A stretch of DNA of 8,599 nucleotides from a candidate division BRC1 bacterium ADurb.BinA292. GTDB taxonomy: Bacteria > Sumerlaeota > Sumerlaeia > MVZB01. The notes under the pieces were generated by a model, which was given only the letters and a program-made list of their open reading frames with translations, had not been told where the DNA came from and searched no databases. The first letter of the stretch is position 1. Each line of letters opens with the position of its first letter. The stretch covers positions 1-8,599 of the forward strand of contig MVZB01000137.1 of NCBI GenBank assembly GCA_002068205.1, given 5' to 3'. The position numbers and the translations under genes are program-made. Shown here one piece after another: positions 1 through 6,285 of this stretch.

Positions 1-113
1 CGCCCCAGCCCCAGCCGGCGGCGGCCGCCGTCCACAACGGCCGACCGCTGCGCATGACGATCGCCGTCGGCGGCCGCTCGTTCCAGGCCGAGGTCGCCAT
101 CCTCGAACCGTAA
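1..113 (+). CDS. C-terminal fragment of an unidentified protein
   Basis: An open frame enters from the left edge (first full codon at base 3) and ends at a TAA at 111-113, giving 36 visible residues. The tail begins with a Pro/Gln/Ala-rich stretch (PQPQPAAAA), which looks like an interdomain linker. It ends in a short segment of alternating hydrophobic residues (MTIAVGG, EVAILEP) that could form two beta strands. The frame keeps the strong G/C third-position bias of the neighbouring genes, which supports real coding. The stop lies 41 bases before the -35 box of the next gene, so that gene is probably transcribed separately. The family cannot be recognised from this fragment. Confidence 0.5.
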   Translation, partial: PQPQPAAAAVHNGRPLRMTIAVGGRSFQAEVAILEP

Positions 114-154
114 ACGCCTGCGGACTTCCCGAGTACCGCCCCCCCTTGCCCGGT

Positions 155-184
155 TTGACACACTTTCCGCCGCTGGCATACATT
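155..184 (+). promoter_or_regulatory. Sigma70-type promoter of the sugar transferase gene
   Basis: A perfect -35 hexamer TTGACA lies at 155-160. It is followed after 18 bases by TACATT at 179-184, which matches four of six positions of the -10 consensus. Transcription would start near 190 and leave a leader of about 80 bases before the ATG at 273. The promoter decides the gene start: the longer in-frame start, a TTG at 183, lies inside the -10 box and is therefore unlikely. No Shine-Dalgarno precedes the ATG at 273; the bases just upstream are C-rich. Confidence 0.55.
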
Positions 185-272
185 GGTGGCGTGCCCGGCG
201 GCCGCTTTCCGGCCCGCCGGCGGATGTCCCGACTCGGTCAGTCGGTCGCGCGCGCGACCCGCCCCTCCCCTC

Positions 273-1775
273 ATGCTGCGTGAAAGCCAGTACATCCTCC
301 GTCAGGTCAACATCGCGCTCGACCTGCTGCTGGGCGCCGCGGCCTTCCTCATCGCCCATGCCCTGCGCGCCCTGCTCAGCATCTACATCGTCCCCGGCTT
401 CGTCAGTCCCTCCACGCTGGGCTATTACCTCTGGCTGTTGCCGGCCGGGCCGCTGGCCATCGTGCTGGTGCTGGCCTACAACGGCGCCTATCGCGATCTG
501 CGCCTGCGGATCCGCACGGCCGAACAGGCGCGCCGCATCGCCACATCATGCTTCGAGGCCGCGCTGATCCTGGTGGGCATCGACTTTCTGTTCGGCGGGG
601 TCGAGTTCCTCGGCTGGCGCCTGCGCCCGGCCGAAGCGGCCAACACCTCGCGCGCGATCCTGGTCCTTTTCCCGCTGGTTGCCTTCGCGCTGCTGACCGG
701 CAAGGCGTGGCTGCTGCGGCGCTTCCTGATGGCGATGCGCCGGCGCGGCCTCCACGACCGCCGCGTGATCCTCGTCGGTTCGGGCGCCGCGCTGAGCGAA
801 TTCGCCGAAACGATCGCCCATCACCCGATCTGGGGGCTCAACATCGTCGGCATCGTCACCGACCGGCCCGACTGCCAGGGCGCCGGCTTCGATCCCGATC
901 GCGTCCCGGAATCGACGCTCGGCTGGCCAATCCTCGCCGACCTGGAGCGCGCCCCCGCCGTCCTCTGGCGCACCCCGATCGACGAAGTCATTTTCCTGCC
1001 CGAGTCCGCCCCGCTGGCCAGCCAGCGGCCGCTGCTCGAAATCTGCGAGGAGATGGGCGTCCGCACGCACCTGCCGCTCAATTTCTTCTCCGCCCGCATC
1101 GCCCACCCCGTCATCGACCGCTTTGAGGAAACCCCGGTCCTCTCCTACTGGCCGACGCAGCCGATCGGGCCCGCCCTCCTCTTCAAATATGCGTTCGACC
1201 GGATCGCCGCCGTGATCCTGCTCGTGCTGGCGTCGCCCGTGATGCTGGCGACGGCCATCGCCATCCGGCTGACCTCGCGCAAGGGCGAACCGATCATCTT
1301 CAGCCAGCAGCGCGTCGGCCTCAACGGCCGGCTCTTCACCTGCTGGAAATTCCGCTCGATGCGCTCGGACGCCGAAATGGAACGGGAAACCCTGGAGCAG
1401 CTCAATGAGCAACAGGGGCCCGTTTTCAAGATGCGTCACGATCCGCGCATCACGCCGCTCGGCCGGTTCCTCCGCAAGTTCTCGATCGATGAACTGCCGC
1501 AACTGTGGAACGTCGTGCGGGGCGAGATGTCGCTCGTCGGGCCGCGCCCTCCCCTCCCCCAGGAAATCGAGAAATACGACCGCTGGCAACGTCGCCGCCT
1601 TTCGATGAAGCCCGGCCTTACCTGCATCTGGCAGGTCAGCGGCCGCAATCTGCTCCCCTTCGACACCTGGATGAAACTGGACCTCGAGTACATCGACAAC
1701 TGGTCGCTGCTGCTCGATTTCAAAATCCTCGCCCGCACGGTCTACGTCGTCCTGACCGGCTACGGCGCGATGTAA
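273..1775 (+). CDS. Polyprenyl-phosphate hexose-1-phosphate transferase (WbaP/WcaJ-type)
   Basis: This integral membrane enzyme transfers a sugar-1-phosphate from a nucleotide sugar to undecaprenyl phosphate, the first membrane step of exopolysaccharide, capsule or O-antigen repeat synthesis. In 500-residue numbering, hydrophobic segments lie near 11-35, 50-69, 91-110 and 127-146. A soluble Rossmann-like CoA-binding_3 domain starts near 163 (VILVGSGAAL). The catalytic bacterial sugar transferase domain begins at the hydrophobic helix near 306-332. Family signatures are KFRSMR (359-364), DPRITPLGRFLRKFSIDELPQLWN (390-413, holding the conserved Asp-Glu pair D406-E407), VGPRPP (422-427) and PGLTCIWQVSGRN (447-459). 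The Asp-Glu pair corresponds to the catalytic dyad known in PglC-type enzymes. Length and C-terminal end match full-length family members. The ATG at 273 is chosen because the longer TTG start lies in the promoter and would add a non-membrane Pro/Arg-rich tail. The sugar (glucose, galactose or other) cannot be read from sequence. No other polysaccharide genes are visible in this window. Confidence 0.93.
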   Translation: MLRESQYILRQVNIALDLLLGAAAFLIAHALRALLSIYIVPGFVSPSTLGYYLWLLPAGPLAIVLVLAYNGAYRDLRLRIRTAEQARRIATSCFEAALILVGIDFLFGGVEFLGWRLRPAEAANTSRAILVLFPLVAFALLTGKAWLLRRFLMAMRRRGLHDRRVILVGSGAALSEFAETIAHHPIWGLNIVGIVTDRPDCQGAGFDPDRVPESTLGWPILADLERAPAVLWRTPIDEVIFLPESAPLASQRPLLEICEEMGVRTHLPLNFFSARIAHPVIDRFEETPVLSYWPTQPIGPALLFKYAFDRIAAVILLVLASPVMLATAIAIRLTSRKGEPIIFSQQRVGLNGRLFTCWKFRSMRSDAEMERETLEQLNEQQGPVFKMRHDPRITPLGRFLRKFSIDELPQLWNVVRGEMSLVGPRPPLPQEIEKYDRWQRRRLSMKPGLTCIWQVSGRNLLPFDTWMKLDLEYIDNWSLLLDFKILARTVYVVLTGYGAM

Positions 1776-1776
1776 C

Positions 1777-1805
1777 CCACCCTCCCGTGCAGGCGGGAAA
1801 GGTGG
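1777..1805 (+). terminator. Hairpin abutting the sugar transferase stop codon
   Basis: CCACC at 1777-1781 pairs with GGTGG at 1801-1805. An inner CCCG (1784-1787) pairs with CGGG (1794-1797) around a six-base loop, with a T-A pair between the two helices and a small internal mismatch. It begins one base after the TAA. No run of T follows, so it is not a canonical intrinsic terminator. It may act as a 3'-end-protecting or Rho-assisted structure. Confidence 0.35.
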
Positions 1806-1959
1806 AGACACCGAGATGGCTTTCGGCGGGAGTGAACTTGTGAGAACTCAATCGTCTCCCTGAAGCAGGGCAGTCGAACAAACCTTTATTTCAAAGGCCG
1901 GCTTTGCAGGCTCTCATTCCAGGAAGCAGACGCGGGGCGGGCGGATGAACCATTTCTTC

Positions 1960-1988
1960 TTGAGTCATAATGATTAGAGCCATACAAT
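1960..1988 (+). promoter_or_regulatory. Promoter and candidate operator of brnTA
   Basis: TTGAGT (1960-1965) and TACAAT (1983-1988) are separated by an optimal 17 bases. The expected transcription start, about seven bases past the -10 box, falls at or beside the ATG at 1995, so the toxin message is predicted to be leaderless or nearly so. A small palindrome TCAT-A-ATGA (1965-1973) lies in the spacer, overlapping the last base of the -35 box. This is a plausible site for autorepression by the BrnA ribbon-helix-helix protein, since BrnTA systems are known to be autoregulated. The operator assignment is inference. Confidence 0.55.
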
Positions 1989-1994
1989 ATCAAT

Positions 1995-2285
1995 ATGAGT
2001 TCAATACGGTTTACCTGGGACCCTGCCAAAGCCGAACTGAACTCCAGAAAGCATGCAGTCTCTTTTGAGGAGGCCTCCACGGTATTTGCCGACGAATTAG
2101 GCCGGTTGATGTACGACCCGGATCACTCCAATGATGAAGATCGGTATCTCATACTGGGAATGAGCACGAGCCTGCGGATATTGGTCGTTTGTCATGTCTA
2201 TCGAGAAGATGCCGGACTAATCCGAATTATCTCGGCACGCAAGGCTACGTCGCTTGAGCGCAAGCAGTACGAGGATCTACCATGA
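1995..2285 (+). CDS. brnT: BrnT-family type II toxin (RNase-like)
   Basis: This is a 96-residue protein of the BrnT toxin family. These are RelE-fold ribonuclease toxins that inhibit translation until bound by BrnA. Family features visible are the N-terminal FTWDPAKA (6-13), N16 followed by KHAVSFEEA (19-27), a VFAD segment (30-33), and the C-terminal strand RIISARKA (77-84) followed by an E-R-K-x-Y helix. Length is normal for the family and the frame is intact, so the toxin is probably functional. The gene is first in a two-gene operon and overlaps the antitoxin by ATGA, the usual toxin-first BrnTA order. No Shine-Dalgarno precedes the ATG, in keeping with the predicted leaderless start. Base composition is clearly more AT-rich than the flanking genes, suggesting lateral acquisition. 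Confidence 0.9.
   Translation: MSSIRFTWDPAKAELNSRKHAVSFEEASTVFADELGRLMYDPDHSNDEDRYLILGMSTSLRILVVCHVYREDAGLIRIISARKATSLERKQYEDLP
2271..2275 (+). promoter_or_regulatory. Ribosome binding site of brnA inside brnT
   Basis: GAGGA lies six bases before the brnA ATG at 2282, within the last codons of brnT. It is a good Shine-Dalgarno, in contrast to the absence of one at brnT. Together with the ATGA overlap it would let the antitoxin be translated more efficiently than the toxin from the same transcript. Confidence 0.6.
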
Positions 2286-2503
2286 GAAAAGAATACGATT
2301 TCACCAACTCGAAGCGAAACCCTTACGCCATACATTTCCGCAAGCAGGTGACACTTCGACTTGGCACCGATGTGATCGAGTATTTCAAAGCCATGGCGCA
2401 GGAAACCGGCGTTCCCTACCAGAACCTGATCAACCTCTACCTTCGCGAATGTGCCCGCTCGGGCAGGAAGCTCGCGCTCAAATGGGTGAAGCAGGCGTCC
2501 TGA
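2282..2503 (+). CDS. brnA: BrnA-family antitoxin, ribbon-helix-helix repressor
   Basis: This 73-residue protein resembles BrnA/CopG-like antitoxins. An N-terminal basic segment (MRKEYDFTNSKRNPY, 1-15) is followed by a ribbon-helix-helix unit at about 20-59. In that unit the strand KQVTLRLG (21-28) would contact DNA, the helix DVIEYFKAMAQETG (30-43) follows, and the second helix runs through YQNLINLYLRECA (46-58). It should neutralise BrnT by direct binding and repress the shared promoter. The start is fixed by the overlap with the brnT stop and by the GAGGA six bases upstream. It lies convergent to the glycosidase gene, whose stop is 42 bases beyond. The frame is complete and shows no sign of decay. 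A brnA without a nearby brnT would be ambiguous; here the pairing makes the call firm. Confidence 0.88.
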   Translation: MRKEYDFTNSKRNPYAIHFRKQVTLRLGTDVIEYFKAMAQETGVPYQNLINLYLRECARSGRKLALKWVKQAS

Positions 2504-2515
2504 TCGCCGCGCGGC

Positions 2516-2539
2516 GCCGGCAGGGCGGCTGTCGCCGGC
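2516..2539. terminator. Weak hairpin between convergent genes
   Basis: The 42-base gap between brnA (+) and the glycosidase (-) contains GCCGGC at 2516-2521 and again at 2534-2539, able to pair as a six-base all-GC stem around a 12-base loop. There is no T-run on either side. The position between two convergent stops suggests a shared terminator, but the structure alone is poor evidence in such GC-rich DNA. Confidence 0.25.
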
Positions 2540-2545
2540 CTTGCC

Positions 2546-4843
2546 CTAGCGCTCGAAGCGGTAGGCGCCCGCCTTCGCGATTTGAAAGAGCGGGCCCGCC
2601 GCGTCGCTCTCCGCCAGCCGGTAACCCTCCGGGACCTGGATCTGAATCGGATCGAGCGGCGTCTCCTTCAACGTGATCTCGATCGAGTCGCCGCCCGCCG
2701 TGATGTCCAGCGGCGTCCAGTGGTAAAGCACGTTGCGCACGGTCATTGCCGGCGTCGCGCCGGGGAGGCGCGGGTGGATCGCCAGACAATCAGCGCGCGG
2801 ATCAAGCCCCAGAAACCCATACACCACAATCGCCGGCAGCAGGCTGCTTTCATAAAACTCGCAGTCGATGCCCAGGCCGCCGGGCGTGCCGCAGCCCTGC
2901 AGCTTGCCGCGACCCGCCGCCGCGTAGTAATCGCGGTAATCCCCCTGGCGCCAGACGCGTTCCTGCCAGTCGATGATTTCGCCGAGGCGGTTCCAGGCGT
3001 TGTCGGGCCCGAGCACGCGCAGCCGCGCCCAGAGATCGAAGAAGCTGAAGCCCAGCACGGCGCCGCCGTCCTGCACCTGATCGCCCCAGGCGATTTCCTC
3101 CGGATTGGTCCAGGTCGGGCCATACCATTCCAGGTTTCTGCGGGTCGTCGTGCGCGGCGCGAATTCCCAGGCGTAGAGGTCCTTCCCCATCGAGGTATCG
3201 CCGACGACGAACCGGTCGCCGTTGATCCAGCTCATGATCTGCGCCGCGTGCTCTTCGCTGGCCAGGCCATACCAGATCGCCTCCAGGTTCAGGTAGGTGA
3301 AGCCGTAATCATGCGGCTTACCCTCCGCGTCGATGGCGGCGTGGAACCGGCCGGTCTCCGGATTCCAGAACAGCGCGTTGGCCGTCTGGCGCACTTCTTC
3401 GGCATGCCGGCGCAACAGCGTCGGATCGAGCCCCAGCGGACCGCGCGGCAGATCCCAGCCGGGGTGATCCAGCACCGCCTCCTCCACCTCGGCCATCGCC
3501 AGCGTCGCCGCATGGTATTGCGACGTGGCATACAGGTCGTCGCGGCCGAACGGCATCAGGTCCCAGTAATTGTTGCCGATGCCATGGCCTGACTGGATAT
3601 CCTTGCCCCCCTCCGAGTCCAATTGCCAGCCGGCCAGACCGTCGTGGCCGACCCACGGGTTGCGGATGTGTCCCAGCTCAAGCGCGCTCATTGCGTGCTG
3701 CTGATAGCGCAGCGCCAGCCGCATCCGATTGATGTTCGCGCGCAGGAAGGCCAGATCCCCCGTCCAGCGGAACGTGTTCCAGCAGGCCAGGATGAAGATC
3801 GGATTGTTGATCGTGTGGCGCGTGTCGTAGACGGTGAAGATCGAATCAATTTCGAACTCGACGCCGGTTTCGCCCGGCGCCAGGCAGAAACGCAGCCGCT
3901 TGATCTGACCGCGCCACAGCGGATGGCGATACATCTCGATCATTGAGAAGACAAGGTCCGTCCCCTCGGCGTGCTCTTCGTGATCGAAGTAGATATGGAC
4001 GCGCCGCTGCGGGCTCCATTCCTGGTCCTCATCGCGCAGCCATTCAACGTAGGGCCGCCGGTGGTGGGGCGGCTCACCGCTGCGTTTCCAGCGGATCTGC
4101 AGGAACGGCGCGTTGAACGCGTCGATCGGCATGCCGGCCGGCGTCAGCAGCGCGGGCGACGGCCCCGTTGCCCGCAGATGCCAGCGCTGGTTCGCAATAC
4201 CGCGTGATTCCAGATTGACCAGCTCGAACGAGGCGGCCGCCCCCTCGCCGTAATATTCGGGGTGGCCCCACGAGCGCAGATAGTCCCAGACCCAGCCCGG
4301 AGCGTTGTCCTCCAGGCGTTGGAAGTGCCATCCCGCCGCGATGCCGCGGATCGCATCGGGATTCGCCTCGGCCTGCGTCCACATCGGAAAGGGCCAGCCG
4401 TGTTCATGCGCGTGCGAGAAATGCTGGTGCGAGTGCACGTAGCCTTCGGCGTCCAGCTTGACCGCGCTGATGTTTTCGCGGTGGATTTCCTGAATAAGCT
4501 GGTTCTGCTGGCGCGGAACGGCGGCCTCTCCCAGCCACATGTCCGCCAGCGTCAGATACTCCTTGTTGAACAACGCGCGGCCATTGCCCGGCCGATTGAT
4601 GAAGTGATACCAGAGCAGATGGGTCAGCAGGCGCGACTCGCGCGCGCGGCCTTCGATTTCAAACCTTGGAAACCCATGGGGGATGTTGCTGAACAGATCC
4701 CGCAGCGCCGACGACGCATAGTCGTCCACGCGCGTCAGCTCGTCGTTCGGCGCGGGGGCCGGCTGCGATCTCGCCTCGGGAGCGGCCCATGCCGCCAGCA
4801 GGCTTAGCCCGATCAGCCGGCACAATCCACGACCCGCGCTCAT
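2546..4843 (-). CDS. Secreted (alpha/alpha)6-toroid glycoside hydrolase-like protein (MGH1/GH63-like)
   Basis: This 765-residue protein has an N-terminal signal peptide (about 1-26; hydrophobic core LIGLSLLAAWAA, no lipobox). A beta-rich N-terminal region runs to about 320 and includes a Trp- and His-rich patch (137-155, with six His in twelve residues). A helical toroid follows (about 340-680) and a short C-terminal beta region ends near 765. Motifs resembling mannosylglycerate-hydrolase/GH63-like catalytic domains are NNYWDLMPFGRDD (424-436), Y-H-A-A-T-L-A-M-A-E (443-452), GDQVQDGGAVLG (587-598) and CEFYESSLLP (661-670). By analogy with clan GH-G enzymes, D428 and a Glu of the CEFYES motif (E662 or E665) could be acid and base; this is inference. 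The substrate is probably an extracytoplasmic glycan or glucoside and cannot be named. The start is chosen because its ATG overlaps the upstream nucleotidase stop as ATGA and directly yields the signal peptide; a start 20 codons earlier would bury it. Confidence 0.68.
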   Translation of the reverse strand: MSAGRGLCRLIGLSLLAAWAAPEARSQPAPAPNDELTRVDDYASSALRDLFSNIPHGFPRFEIEGRARESRLLTHLLWYHFINRPGNGRALFNKEYLTLADMWLGEAAVPRQQNQLIQEIHRENISAVKLDAEGYVHSHQHFSHAHEHGWPFPMWTQAEANPDAIRGIAAGWHFQRLEDNAPGWVWDYLRSWGHPEYYGEGAAASFELVNLESRGIANQRWHLRATGPSPALLTPAGMPIDAFNAPFLQIRWKRSGEPPHHRRPYVEWLRDEDQEWSPQRRVHIYFDHEEHAEGTDLVFSMIEMYRHPLWRGQIKRLRFCLAPGETGVEFEIDSIFTVYDTRHTINNPIFILACWNTFRWTGDLAFLRANINRMRLALRYQQHAMSALELGHIRNPWVGHDGLAGWQLDSEGGKDIQSGHGIGNNYWDLMPFGRDDLYATSQYHAATLAMAEVEEAVLDHPGWDLPRGPLGLDPTLLRRHAEEVRQTANALFWNPETGRFHAAIDAEGKPHDYGFTYLNLEAIWYGLASEEHAAQIMSWINGDRFVVGDTSMGKDLYAWEFAPRTTTRRNLEWYGPTWTNPEEIAWGDQVQDGGAVLGFSFFDLWARLRVLGPDNAWNRLGEIIDWQERVWRQGDYRDYYAAAGRGKLQGCGTPGGLGIDCEFYESSLLPAIVVYGFLGLDPRADCLAIHPRLPGATPAMTVRNVLYHWTPLDITAGGDSIEITLKETPLDPIQIQVPEGYRLAESDAAGPLFQIAKAGAYRFER

Positions 4844-5841
4844 CGCTGCACAAGCCGCTGGACCAGCTTCCCGACCGGTCCGAGGTTCCCGCCCCGATAG
4901 CATGCGAGGCCTCCCTTCAGGCTGAGCTCGCGCTGCGGCTCAAACCGGACCTCGCCGCCGTCGTAATGCGTCACCGAACAGCCGGCCGCGCGGGCAATCA
5001 CCGCCCCCGGCATGTGGTCCCACGCCACGTCGGACTGGCCGTCGTCGCGCCGGTCGCGCAGATAGGCGTCGATCTCCCCCAGCGCCACTGCAAGATACTT
5101 CGCCTGACTGTCCAGCTTGACGATCTCAATCCGCGCGTGGTCATCCTCCCCCGCAGGCTTGATCCGCTCATCCGTCTTGCCGTGTTCGAGCGACATGGCC
5201 ACCCGGACTGGATCGCGCGGCGTCGCCTCGGCGCGCTCCAGCTTCTGACACATCAGGTTCTCGGCCTCGACGATGTCGCACACCCAGCCCCCCACGCCGC
5301 TGATCGCGAAACCGATCCGTCGGCTGATCCGCAGGTCCATCGCCGGCGCGGGCGGAACGGCCATCGCGCCGAACCATGGCTGATCGCCGACGAAGAACCC
5401 CAGCGCGATTGCGTAGTAGCGGCCGGCGAGGTAACCCTTGGTGCCGTCGATTGGATCGAGGATCCATGTAACCTCGGCGCGCTCGGGCAGGTCGGGCAGC
5501 CGGTCCTCGAGCGGCATGCCGTAAAACCGGTCGGCCGCGGCCTGGGCCTCGTGCATCACGGCTTCCTGCAGCGAGCGCGGCTCCTCGCAGATCAGGCCGT
5601 CGCCCGGAAACAGCCGCGCGATCCACTGCTGCACCAGCCCCTGGTGCAGCAGGTCGGCGACCGTCACCGGCGAACGATCCTCTTTGGTGCGTGCGCCGCC
5701 CAGCTCGGCCAGATTCCGCCGCAAATGTTCCGAACCCAGCGACAGGCGGTTGAGCAGCTTGACCGCCTCCAGCACCCGGCGGGCGAGCGGGGCGTCCAGC
5801 CGGCGGCGTTCGTCGTCGATCAGCGTTTCCAGGGGGAGCAT
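4840..5841 (-). CDS. 3'(2'),5'-bisphosphate nucleotidase-like phosphatase (Hal2/CysQ type)
   Basis: This 333-residue enzyme of the inositol monophosphatase superfamily most resembles Hal2/Met22. That enzyme removes the 3'-phosphate from PAP or PAPS to give AMP or APS, relieving PAP toxicity during sulfate assimilation and sulfation. Metal-site motifs are all present: KEDRSPVTVADL (53-64), CEE with E86 or E87, DPIDGTKGYLAGRYYAIALG (129-148; D129 and D132 metal ligands) and SDVAWDHMPGA (271-281, with D275). The DPIDGTKGxL form with a following YAIAL strand favours Hal2 over plain inositol monophosphatase. Length suits Hal2 rather than the shorter CysQ. No signal peptide is seen, so it is cytoplasmic. 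The ATG at 5841 is supported by GAGGA five bases upstream and a promoter just beyond; a longer frame reading to 5979 would cross that promoter. The stop overlaps the glycosidase start by four bases. Confidence 0.85.
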   Translation of the reverse strand: MLPLETLIDDERRRLDAPLARRVLEAVKLLNRLSLGSEHLRRNLAELGGARTKEDRSPVTVADLLHQGLVQQWIARLFPGDGLICEEPRSLQEAVMHEAQAAADRFYGMPLEDRLPDLPERAEVTWILDPIDGTKGYLAGRYYAIALGFFVGDQPWFGAMAVPPAPAMDLRISRRIGFAISGVGGWVCDIVEAENLMCQKLERAEATPRDPVRVAMSLEHGKTDERIKPAGEDDHARIEIVKLDSQAKYLAVALGEIDAYLRDRRDDGQSDVAWDHMPGAVIARAAGCSVTHYDGGEVRFEPQRELSLKGGLACYRGGNLGPVGKLVQRLVQR

Positions 5842-5846
5842 GCGAT

Positions 5847-5851
5847 TCCTC
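5847..5851 (-). promoter_or_regulatory. Ribosome binding site of the nucleotidase gene
   Basis: On the minus strand GAGGA is followed by five bases and the ATG at 5841. It decides between this start and a frame extending 46 codons further upstream, which has no comparable site. Confidence 0.6.
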
Positions 5852-5887
5852 AATCGGTGACAGGGGTGGGCGCGAGCGGAAACTGCG

Positions 5888-5917
5888 AGTTTACCGCAAC
5901 CCTCCCCGATCTGCCAA
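5888..5917 (-). promoter_or_regulatory. Sigma70-type promoter of the nucleotidase-glycosidase operon
   Basis: On the minus strand TTGGCA (5912-5917) and TAAACT (5888-5893) are separated by 18 bases, matching five of six and four of six consensus positions. Transcription would start near 5881, leaving about 40 bases to the ATG at 5841 with the Shine-Dalgarno in between. The site lies just inside the first repeat copy at 5941-5995. Confidence 0.5.
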
Positions 5918-5940
5918 CAGGCTTGCCAGGAGAGCCGGAC

Positions 5941-5995
5941 GGCCGGTCGCTTGCCGAACCGACCCACCGGCAGCCCCATAGAGACGCCAGAATGC
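5941..5995 (+). repeat. Interspersed repeat, diverged copy 1
   Basis: The stretch aligns by eye with 8521 onward of the right-edge copy, allowing two single-base gaps. Shared blocks include GGCCG, TTGCCG/GTGCCGG, CCCACCG, CAG followed by a C-rich run, and AGAGACGCCAGAA against GGGACGGCAGA. The palindromic second half seen in the other full copies is absent, so this is a decayed or partial copy. Confidence 0.5.
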
Positions 5996-6066
5996 TTCTT
6001 CGATCACAATTCCGAGTTGCTCACGAAGCTGCGGTTCACAACGAGGGATGAAAATGGGGAGGGAGT

Positions 6067-6158
6067 GACCGATTCGAACGTTCCAGGCCTCGCCGGATCC
6101 TTCAACAGGGCAGTCCCGTCAGGGACGAGAGACTTCAGCCCGCCACGTCAGTGGCGGG
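6067..6158 (+). repeat. Interspersed palindromic repeat, copy 2 (full)
   Basis: This 92-base element aligns without gaps to 8508-8599, with about 71 of 92 positions identical by hand alignment. The 48-base core (6111-6158) matches at 43 of 48. The core contains two hairpins. GTCCC/GGGAC encloses GTCA (6113-6126). A perfect eight-base stem CCCGCCAC/GTGGCGGG encloses another GTCA (6139-6158). It is a REP-like dispersed element with no coding capacity of its own. Confidence 0.7.
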
Positions 6159-6180
6159 AACCGGGATCCCCATCGCAACA

Positions 6181-6203
6181 GAGTCCCGTAGAGACGGCAG
6201 AAC
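6181..6203 (+). repeat. Interspersed repeat, partial copy 3
   Basis: AGTCCCGTAGAGACGGCAGAA (6182-6202) matches the start of the core of copy 2 and is even closer to copy 1 (5972-5992, 18 of 21 positions). The second hairpin is missing. It starts exactly 70 bases after the equivalent base of copy 2 (6112) and 210 after that of copy 1 (5972). Confidence 0.5.
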
Positions 6204-6285
6204 CGATCCAGGCGATCCCGGGAATCGGAGACGAATTTTCGAGCGAGAGTCGAGGGACGAGTCTTGTTTCGGGGGTTGAATGTGC

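Noticed and set aside
183..272. N-terminal extension of the sugar transferase from a TTG at 183
   Set aside because: The TTG lies inside the -10 hexamer of a promoter with a perfect -35 box, and the extra 30 residues are Pro/Arg-rich with no counterpart expected in the family.
546..1811. Long minus-strand frame opposite the sugar transferase
   Set aside because: It is antisense to a gene with unmistakable catalytic motifs and its peptide is rich in Arg, His, Asp and Gln, as expected from the reverse of GC-rich coding DNA.
5842..5979. N-terminal extension of the nucleotidase to 5979
   Set aside because: It would cross the predicted promoter and Shine-Dalgarno, and the added residues have no fold character. 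The ATG at 5841 has a proper ribosome site.
4789..6051. Long plus-strand frame opposite the nucleotidase
   Set aside because: It is antisense to the motif-bearing phosphatase and crosses its promoter and the spacer. No domain is recognisable.
6067..6085. tRNA T-arm-like GATTCGAAC
   Set aside because: The flanking five-base arms do not pair on either strand and no acceptor or anticodon arm can be drawn. The same block recurs at 8508-8520 as part of the interspersed repeat.
5941..6203. CRISPR-like array suggested by repeats at 70-base steps
   Set aside because: The copies differ too much from one another, the element is 92 bases with internal hairpins, one position in the register is missing, and there are no cas genes.
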